DNA from: Brachyhypopomus gauderio
Taxonomy: Eukaryota; Chordata; Actinopteri; Gymnotiformes; Hypopomidae
Direction: 5' to 3'
DNA: 64,000 nt
NCBI RefSeq assembly: GCF_052324685.1
Contig: NC_135221.1
Location: 2,817,126-2,881,125 of the forward strand
The position numbers and the translations under genes were made by a program. A model generated the notes under the pieces. The model made no database searches. It was not told the origin of the DNA and worked only from the letters and a program-made list of their open reading frames with translations. Shown here piece by piece: positions 46,580 through 64,000 of the stretch (its first letter is position 1; every line of letters begins with the position of its first letter).

Positions 46580-47272
46580 TGGTATTCATGGGGGTGAGCT
46601 GGCGGTTCTCACCACACGCTGAGGGAGACATGGAGTGGAATCAAGGCCCAGCCTATTAGACCTCCGGCCCCCCGAGCACAGAACTCAACTTCTCCCAGAG
46701 TCTGCTTCACAAACACCTCCCTGGCCCTCTGTTTCCCACAGCCTCTCTCTGTGTGCTCCACAGTACAGGGATTGTTTGGCCAGAACTGTAGCTGCGTCTG
46801 AAGCGTGTCTCAGTCTCCGTGAGACGGGGCAGTAGCACGTGTGGTCATCAGCATGGGTGCTAACGCTCAGCTGGCCCTGAAGGAGCCAGGACGCTTGCCA
46901 TGCGTGTCACATACTCTCTGCTCAGTGAGGCCCAGACTCCATGAAACTGTGTGGACATCGTGTTTTGTACTGAACATCAAATGAAGAAAAGCTCCAGGCA
47001 CTTAATGTTGGCCAATGAGAAGCGGAATGCAGAACTGCTTGATTAGTCTGTGATAGACAGATATCTGTGATCGTCTGTGATTCAGGACAGTTTCAGGACA
47101 GTTTCAGGACAGATTCAGGACAGTTTCAGGAGAGTGTTCCAAATAAGGTCCCACAATCCTTCCAGAAACAGCTCTTTATCCACATGAAAAGGTGCCAAAG
47201 TGACATTTTTCACTGCCACTGAAGTATAAAAGCACACACATACACACACACACACACGCGCACACAGACATA

Positions 47273-47355
<83 letters not shown>

Positions 47356-48630
47356 ACAATATGCAAACAAATACACACTCACTGGCAAACACAAAGAGTT
47401 CTGTTAGCACAAAGAAATGAAAATAAATTCTCTGAAAAATAATCTCTGGTGGTCATGAGGTTGTTGTGTGGTCCTACTCTGTACGCACAAGACAACGTTA
47501 GCTGTCCAAACGAGAAACCTTTGCCCCATCATTGGAAGATTGTAAGTTTGTTCCCCAGTGATACCACAGACATGTGTGACTGGGAGCTTGAGAAAACACA
47601 CAGACTCACAGGGAGCAAGGGGACTCAAAACAATTCCAGTGACAACCGGCCAATCACGGGTGTCTGTGAGCTCACGCATCAGAGAGGCGTGGCTAGTGCT
47701 GTCCTCTGAGTGGGTCAATTCAATCCATGAAGTCACACAAGCTGTAGCTTGGAAAGAAGTGATGATTGACAGCATGTGCTTGGAGGGAACATGTGACAGC
47801 CCTCATGCTCCCTGATTGGCTGCTGATGTGTAACAGGGGACGTTTACATGATGGGTGGTGATTGGATTTGAGTAAACAGAGAAATATTGGGGGGGGGGAA
47901 TCCAAAAACGGAATAAACAAACAACAATCAGATGTTTAGAAACCCATCATAGTTTACGCCTGAACTCTTCCGTCATAACATCAAACACGTTACACTGGCC
48001 CTGATCCTTGGACACATCCCAGTTAACCTGTGCCTCCTCCATTAGGCTGAATAACGCAGAATAACAACACTGCCCACCACAGCTTCACAGCTGACAGCTG
48101 CATCTACATCGGGCCGTCCCACCTACCCGCATTAGGAGACCCGCATTAGGAGAGCGCTACAATCACGTCCTGCGTATGAAAGAACGACAGAACACAAAAT
48201 TCCTTCCAGCACAAAAGGAGAAAGTTTGGACGTTAATGTTTAACATGAACCCAAGACTCAAGATACCAAAGACCATGTTGTTGTAATAAATGCACTCAGG
48301 TCTTTGGCCCTTGGACGCCTGCTGATCCAGAAGGCAAACGGGCAAAAAGAAAAGTGAGCATATTGTCCCAGTTCTGCCTCGGCGGGCTCCTGGTTAGCAC
48401 AGGGGTCGATTCTAAAGAACTACTGCTTGTTTAGAAATCATTACTGGCATGGTAGAGGAATACAAGGCCACTAGCCTCTTAGATCAATAGAGACTGGTCA
48501 ATTCTAGTGGCTGGAATTAGAGTGAAACACATCAGCTCCTGCGCTTCCCTGGAGGAACTCAGAGGAGCCCACATCTTCTTCACACCACATCTTTACAGCT
48601 GCACTGAAAACAAATCCCTTCCCCTGCACC
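46580..48630. other. Intergenic, no gene seen
   Basis: Holds a 12-bp repeat (TTTCAGGACAGA type, about 47084-47132) and a CA-CT-CA microsatellite at about 47230-47360. There are short open frames only. Confidence 0.5.
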
Positions 48631-48639
48631 TTTGATTAT

Positions 48640-49290
48640 GAATTTGATTCACATTTTTTAATAACTTCCTTCCTGAACTTCCTTTATTTTTTAATTATTT
48701 AATTTTTTTTTTTCATTTTATCTATTAAATGTTTGTCGTTCTATACTGTTTATATGTATGTATGTTGTCCACTAAAGCTCTCATATTCGTGAAACGCAGA
48801 CAGAGCGGCTCTTGGAGTCACAGCAGGCTTCAGAGAGCCACGCGCACGTTACTAAACCTGCAGGCTGGAGATCAGGAACATCTCGCGCGCCAGTCAGGAC
48901 GCACTGTGAGAAGATTGAAGCGCGCAGGACACGAGACGAACAATGACGGTGATGAAGTGACAAGATAACAACTTTGGCATTTTATACAGGCACTACAAAG
49001 GAGAGCTGTCGACCCAAACAGCGAAACTTAAATGGCCATGAATATTTTAAGCTCTATATAGATTAGTTCATATTTATCCTATTAGCCTACTGTTGCACAT
49101 TCTGCCCCTGTATTTTTATGCCCTTTGTATTTTTATTAATCTTTTATTCACTTTATTCATTCTATTTATATTCCCTTATCATTACTTGTTTTTTGTTGCA
49201 CCTTAATGCCGAAACAAATTCCTAGTCTGCGAACCCTGTTCATTGACAATGGCAATAAAACTTTTTCTGATTCTGATTCTGATTCTTTAC
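48640..49290 (+). mobile_element. 3' tail of a non-LTR retrotransposon
   Basis: Ends GGCAATAAAACTTTTTCTGA then TTCTGA repeats, an arrangement typical of fish LINE 3' ends (AATAAA followed by a short tandem-repeat tail). The left boundary is unclear and no endonuclease or reverse transcriptase is present. Confidence 0.5.
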
Positions 49291-50012
49291 TTTATTAATG
49301 CATCTTTTATTTGGGCTAAATAAAAAGATTTTTTACTATTATTAATAATAGTAGTACACGTAGTACTCGCAAACGTAAACATACATACAGCATAGAAAGT
49401 GTGACGATATATAGGCCTAAACTTTTGTAAAGTAAATCAGTTCCCGTGTGCAGTAGTAATAGCCTCGTTTTCAGTAGTATTGGCGATCTCTACTGCCCTC
49501 TAGCGGACATTCTTGGGAAATCTGATCTCAGTCTAATTTTGCATTTGAGGCCCCTGACATAAATGACGTTGTTGATGTTGAATAAAAGTCATAAAAACCT
49601 AAACCATGATGTTGAATAACTGTGCAGCACAATAGTGACAAAGCGGCTTTGGAGTCAAAAATCAACAGAAGTTGTTCTTGTGGATTTAACAGTGACTTTA
49701 ATAAGTTTTCTTTGTAACATTTAAAAAGTAGAAAAAAAGATTTATCGATTTAACATAAAAAAAGATCATACAGCTCAATAATCAACAGGTATATTTACAT
49801 CATATAATTATGCTACAGGTGTCAAAGCCCTGAAAAAAAATCAGAGCTCTCAAATAATATAAAATATTTCCTCTTATATTTAAAGAAAATATTCAATATT
49901 TGACCAAAAATAATACTCACAGGACACTTAAATATTTTACTGACATAATGAAATTTTCTTTGTGGTTTAAAGAAATTACTAAGACATCGCCAACCTGCCC
50001 AAACTGGTTAAG

Positions 50013-58492
<8,480 letters not shown>

Positions 58493-58499
58493 GTTGCAC

Positions 58500-58736
58500 C
58501 GCAATACACTGAAGTCTGCCTGCGCAAGTCAAACTTCCTTCTCATGGCAAAAACCCTACGAGAACCAGGATGGGCACCAACCTGAAAGCAAGAAGCAGGT
58601 TCTCAGACACGAGAGCAGACAGGAGCAGCATCTGCATGCCATGGTGTGGACCACGAGCTCGTCTCCTCCACAGAGGCAGCAGCCCAGTGCCTGCTGGGAG
58701 CCGATTCAGCGGCTGTGATGTCGGGCCGGTGGAGAA

Positions 58737-58780
<44 letters not shown>

Positions 58781-60722
58781 GTCTTCCTGTCTCTCTCTCC
58801 TTCCTGTGCTCCCTTATGCTCTTTGCCTTTGTGTCTGCATCCTGAGTGTTTACTCTCTACTCATCATATCCGTCTCTCTCTCTCTCTCTCTCCCTCTCTC
58901 TCTCTCCCCCTCTTTCTCGCTCTCCCTCTCTCTCAGTGACCTATCCCTTCTTCTCCTTTCGCTCTCTGGCAGCGTGTGAATGTAATGTACAGTGCAAGTC
59001 CTGCTGCTGGCATGTTGGTGTGGGTTGGTCCGTGTCACTGCATGCTGGGTATGTGTGTGTGTGTGTAATTGTGATTGTGCATGTGTGTGTGTGTGTGTGT
59101 GTGTGTGTGATTCAGGCGCTTATACTAGCACAATAAAAGAAAAGACTACAACAACAGCATTACAGCCGTAAGTGTCCCAGCATGTGTGAAGTGTGTCTAT
59201 CTTCCCTAGACTTGTTCTCCGTTCGTCCTGTGCAGACGCAGCGTTCGCACTGGTTGCTCCTCGTCAGCCATGACAGTGTGTCCCAACACAAACGACACTC
59301 AGCACTTCTCATGCCAGGACAGTCCCATTATTTTTTATCCAATTTCCTGTGTAAACATCCAGTTGGAAGCGTGAGAGAGGGCAGACCCAGCTCTTCAGCG
59401 CCCTCTAGTGGCTGCAGTGGTCCACATGTGGATTTCCATGGTTTTAAGTGAGTGTATGTGTGTGGGAAAAGGTTGTGAAAGGATTGGGGAGACGGATGAC
59501 AGTGTCACTGTAATATCAGAAGCTCTGTGAAGTAACATGACTCCTCGTGAAGCAGAATATCACCTGATAATTCCTCAACTCCCCCTTTACCGAGCCAAAC
59601 AGTCTCTCTGCCACACACGTTAATTTTGCTGACGGTGGAGAGAACAGTCCCCACTTTGCAGTGCATGTGAGAGAGTCTGTTAGGAACTAATCAAATTTGA
59701 GCCGGTCTGATGGGTTTTGAACAGCGGTAAACAACAAGCCGCCACATTACAGCGTATCTCTACAACAGCATCTCCCAAACGTCTGTCTACTCAACACAAT
59801 CTAATAATACTCTGAATGGCAGTTCTATACACAGCCCATTTCATAAAATCCCCAGATCTCAAAGGTAGCAGTGAATACAAGTGAATACAGGCATATCCAC
59901 CTCTGCTTAATATTACAATAACTACAATAACATAACATGCTACAATAACATGCTGACATAAGAGTTCTATAGACATGACATTACAACTGAGAAATGTGTT
60001 TTATCGAACAAGAACATATCTAAAGTTCACCAGGGACAGGAGCTCTGTTTATCTGCTGTGCACCACCGTCCGTGAGAGAGAAGACTGTAACCTGAACCCA
60101 GACCATAAGCGCTAAGTTTAGAATATCTCCCTCGTGGGCCTAAGTGTCCTCTCAACTTCACAGGCTAGTGAACAGGCACTGCGAGGTTAACGGCTGAAAC
60201 AGACCCAGACCGGAGAGACAAGATGTCGCATTCGTATTGTGATATTTATAAGACAGTCACAGAAGCTGATACAGAGGTGTCTGAACGGGACACCAGCAGG
60301 AGAAACAAGAAAAACCCCCAGAACGCAGAAGCAGGTCTGGTAGCTCCATACACCACACTGGCCCTGCAGCCATGGAGTGGAAACACTGCAGACACAAGTA
60401 CGTCATCGGTGAAGAAGCCTCACCACCACAGACTCAAAGGTTCACCTGGTTACGGGCTAAGCGCGCGGCAGTCAGACGCAGTACCTCTGTAGGGCCGCCT
60501 CCCGCCTGGCCGGCCGTCCTTCATGGGAGCAGCGTAACGGGCTTGGGCACGCTGTTCTCATACGGACCCCTCCACAGCCAACACACTCCTGCTCGTCTGC
60601 AAAGCTCTTCTGGGTCAGTGTGAGGGTGTGTGTGGGTGTCGCTGTCACATGTGAGCTGAAGAGAAACCAGCCACTACTCTGAGGAAGTATCCAAAACTCC
60701 ACCTCTAAATCTGTCCTTCTCC

Positions 60723-60754
<32 letters not shown>

Positions 60755-60764
60755 ATAGCTTTTA

Positions 60765-60801
<37 letters not shown>

Positions 60802-63520
60802 TTTTACTTTCTCTCTCTCTCTCTCTCTCTCTCTATAGCTTTTACTTTCTCTCTCTCTCTCTCTCTCTCATTCTGTTCTTAATCTTATCATTTGTACCAT
60901 GCTTTTCTCTCCCTCTGTTCTCTAGGTCAGGAATTGTTTGGGTTCTCGATACAATGGACGGAAACAAATCAAATCTCTCATTCACAACATTTCAAAGAAA
61001 GCAACAGGTCTTCACATTCCTTCATTAAAGCCCCTCCTATCAACATGCAATCACGTCTATATAAAAGGACCTTACGTGAAGGATTGTTTCGACACCTACA
61101 GTCGTAACGAAGCAGTCCGTCTGGTTAGACTTGTTCTATATGCACCATAACAAGAGACAGCGGACGAGACAATTTGCTATGTCACTGCAGTCAGATACGA
61201 CTTCTTCTTCGCATCCGGAAGGTGCCTTCTCTGTGTCAAACACGCCTGGTTCGGTCTGGTTAGGTCTGCATTCCAGCCATACTTTAGCTAAAGCTTATTT
61301 GTTCCCTTTGCATTTTAACCGATTTATGAAGTGACTGTCTCGTGACATTCTAACCTTACTAACAGTGTTCAGGCGCTCACTGTCTGCCACTGCACCTTGG
61401 ACTAGCCGCTGTTAACCAGTGACCTCTGTCTTCAACATTCCTGCACTTTATAGCTTTATCTGCTGGTCTGCGGGTCAGATAATAGCTTTTGTCCCATGGC
61501 CACTGCCATTTCTTGCATTTACCTGCTGGTTAAAAATAAACCATGGAACATATCACGTATCCCAAAGCTTCTTGGTAAGCCATTTGAAAAGTGGCCCCCG
61601 GCAGATGTATGCAGGCATGTGGCCGCCTGTCGGTCTTCAGAGAGCACACAGTCCCACAGTGCAGAGCACAGATGTGTGTGTACTCACACACACACACACA
61701 CACAGCTGTGTGTGTAATCACAAACACAGGGCTCAGATTGCACTCAAAGGTTTGTTGTCATTGACTGCCCATGGAATGCAGTTGGATCAGTGCTTGACAT
61801 ACTGTATAGTATGCATCTGGCTTTATAAGCTAATCAAAACTACAGTAACATTTTAAAAAAATTTATATGAATGATGCTACAGTACATTTGAGCAAATAGT
61901 TATAAGCTATATGAACTTCATAAGGGAGGAGGGGAGGTAATGAAATTATGCATTAAATTTGAAGGAACTGTATTTGCCCATAAACCTTGTTACTTGAATA
62001 AAGGCCCTGATGCCCTCAGGAAATCCGGCTTCCTGTTGTCCCAGGTTCTCATATTGCGGGACAATGGCCGACCCACTACATCAGCCACTACAGCCTCTCC
62101 ACATCCTTTAAAAACATGTTCCTCGGCACCACATCACCATGGCAGCCAGGGAGGGGCTGGGATTCGTTTAATCAAAGACCAATCAGGGACAATTATAGCA
62201 GCTGGATATGAGCATGCAAAGCTGTTAAATCCCATTGGATGTCCAATAAGCATGTGGGAAGTGTTTAACGTTTGCCATCCACGAATGTTGATCGTCAGCT
62301 GAATATCAGCAACGTGCTTGTACAGTGACGCTGTCTCTTAGCTAAACACGAAAATTTGATGTTTACACCGAAATTCTACAGCCAGCCTTTCAAGTCTGTA
62401 AGCCAAGAAATGCTAATTTGCTTGTGGGTTACACTCTTAAAATCTGTCCAGACTGTAGGGCATATGAGGAAAATGATTCAGCTGAGAGGCTCAAATCCAT
62501 ATGAATCTTTATCCCCATTACTGTGGGCTTTTGTTTTCACCTTAACAGAGTCTGAATCCATAGCTCCCTCTGTTGGCCATGCTAGCGGGGGGGGGGGGGG
62601 GGGGGGGGTCATCTGAGGTGAAAAGGTTGAAGGGGGCGGGGGGTGAAGAATCCCCATCAGACTGGAGGTGTGATGTCACCGATGGGGGAGGAGCTATAAT
62701 GAGGTCCTGCTCAGGTCACACTCAGGCAGACCCACTGCTCTACCAGAGGTCTTCTGTTTACCTCGGGACCGTGGACTCACTGCAAAACAGAAGGTTAGCA
62801 GAGCTTTAGTACAACACGACCAGACCAATAGAGAGGGTTTCAACACAGTCACAGACACCTGACAGACCCCACAGGTGGGCAGAGGGGGGAGAGAAACGCA
62901 AGATAAAGTAAAGGTGCTGAGTGGCTGTTTTCTGCATCAACCCAAACAGATACTGAATCTGATCCTGGCAAAGAAGCCGTAACTTAATATCAGTTTTAGT
63001 CGCATGACAAAATAGCTTTCCTGTCCTTTTAAAAGGCTATTTTTGAGTATGGTTAATGGGAGGACGTTCTGTGCTAAAACACAGTAGTCTGAGAAAGACT
63101 TTTCCCTCTCCATATAAAAGCAGAAAACAGCTGATTTGATCAGGCTACTCCCACGCAAAATACGCGAGCTGTGCTTCAAATGTAATCTAGTGAAACAGCG
63201 CCCTCTATGGTTCAGTATAAGTAATCCAAATCGTAATTGCCCGTGTTATTTTCTGGTATTTAGAAAATATTTATTTCAATATTTAAAATGTTTCCCTGTC
63301 GTATTCATTCATGTCAATAACATATGCAACATTGTTGAGCTGAAAAGTTATGCTTTACTTTTGCTCTATAATACTCTAAAAATTGGGAAAATCGTCGATT
63401 TAATCCTGACACTTTTAAAACACGTTGTAGCGTGTACTATGATTTTATGGATTATTGTTGTAATGGACCAGGAGGGCCGCGGTGTGTTTCCTTTATTCAC
63501 ACAGTTCAGTGTGTTTTAGG
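58500..63520. other. Upstream of sh3tc2: no gene seen
   Basis: Simple repeats include (CT)n at 58742-58780 and 58872-58935, (TG)n at about 59070-59109, a CT tract with three CTATAGCTTTTACTTT interruptions at 60730-60870, a CA run near 61683-61704 and a poly-G at 62586-62609. TATATAAAAGG at about 61059 is a TATA-like motif with no gene attached. No coding exon was recognised. Confidence 0.5.
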
Positions 63521-63529
63521 CTCGTCGTG

Positions 63530-63990
63530 ATGCGTTTATTCGGAGCGCGCGGAAGAGGGCGCGCCGTGCCAGCTTATATGCGCGCGAGGACGGCGTAGTA
63601 AGCGCGAGCCCAGCCCCTCGCCACTCCACCGCACGCGCCGAGGAAACACGCCGCTCGTGCTGCCGCTCGTGCCGCCTGACGTCACTCCTCCGGAGATGGG
63701 GGCGCGCGCGCTGGAATAGAGCCGCGGCGCTCGAGCGGACGCCGTAGACCAGCGCTCGAGCCTTCGGGGTCGCGCGTGCTGCGAGAGACGCGTCAGCAGG
63801 CGCGCGCGATGTGACCGGGCACCGCGGTGTCTCCGCGCGCGGCTGCCACTGCGAGGTCGCGAGCTCCACCGGGAACACCGGCGCGGTTTGCATGTTGCGG
63901 TCACGGTGTGTGTCGTACCGGCGCGTTTCGGCCACGGCGCGCGAGGATTGGTGTTATTTTAATGAACGCTCGCGCTCCGAGTTCACTTCA
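63530..63990. promoter_or_regulatory. CpG island at the right edge
   Basis: Very high GC with dense CG dinucleotides (runs such as GGCGCGCCG, GCGCGCGAG), unlike anything else in the window. It probably marks a promoter. If synteny with human continues, the gene beyond would be ablim3 on the + strand, but no coding sequence is visible and the open frames on the minus strand here are compositional. Confidence 0.55.
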
Positions 63991-64000
63991 GGTGTTTTGA

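Noticed and set aside
46049-46622. Three overlapping plus-strand frames of 135-182 codons
   Set aside because: All three frames of one 30-bp repeat are open, which argues for composition and not coding.
63516-63935. Minus-strand frames of 122-139 codons in the CpG island
   Set aside because: Arg/Ala-rich products of GC-rich DNA lacking stops; two frames open over the same bases.

Overview
The window looks like teleost fish nuclear DNA, possibly from an otophysan, although the species cannot be fixed from sequence alone. The evidence is two vertebrate genes with introns of fish size, DD34E Tc1-type and hAT DNA transposons, a tRNA-derived SINE, a short Ty3/gypsy-type LTR element, and abundant CA/CT microsatellites and minisatellites. 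No bacterial or organellar features are present.

Two protein-coding genes are supported. On the + strand, positions 28376-29596 hold an intact single-exon coding region for a beta-2 adrenergic receptor (adrb2). A compact promoter and a probable 5'-leader intron lie just upstream. On the - strand, about 58.5 kb down to 50.0 kb holds sh3tc2 (two SH3 domains plus a TPR solenoid). I resolved it into 17 coding exons whose splice phases all agree, plus a small first exon with two competing candidates. The genes are convergent, as ADRB2 and SH3TC2 are in human, so this is a conserved syntenic pair. A CpG-rich block at the right edge (about 63.53-63.99 kb) may be the promoter of the next gene. ABLIM3 would be expected there from synteny, but none of its coding sequence is visible.

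The rest is intergenic. 1-27.7 kb holds five large minisatellites (unit lengths 14, 19, 15, 33 and 16 bp), a Tc1-like element with long inverted repeats and a gutted transposase, a degenerate Tc1 remnant, a hAT element with a perfect 8-bp target duplication and a nested TA-flanked MITE, a SINE, and a 155-bp hAT-type MITE. 29.6-49.3 kb holds the adrb2 3' region, more minisatellites, a very young LTR element (41732-44797) and a LINE 3' tail. 58.5-63.5 kb holds simple repeats and no recognisable gene.

The most interesting object is the 3.07-kb LTR element. Its two 444-bp LTRs match base for base when read side by side, and it is flanked by the 5-bp duplication CAAGC. It has no recognisable gag-pol. 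The 9 bases starting 1 nt after the 5' LTR are exactly complementary to 9 bases in the LTR about 32 bp downstream of the TATA box. That is the signature expected of Tf1/sushi-type self-priming reverse transcription. An open frame of about 755 codons starts inside the LTR, runs through the primer-binding site and is mostly tandem proline/valine-rich repeats. Other points of note are loss of the usual PKA and palmitoylation sites in the receptor, a stop-free 111-bp in-frame intron in sh3tc2, and arrays whose units each carry an E-box-type or palindromic core.
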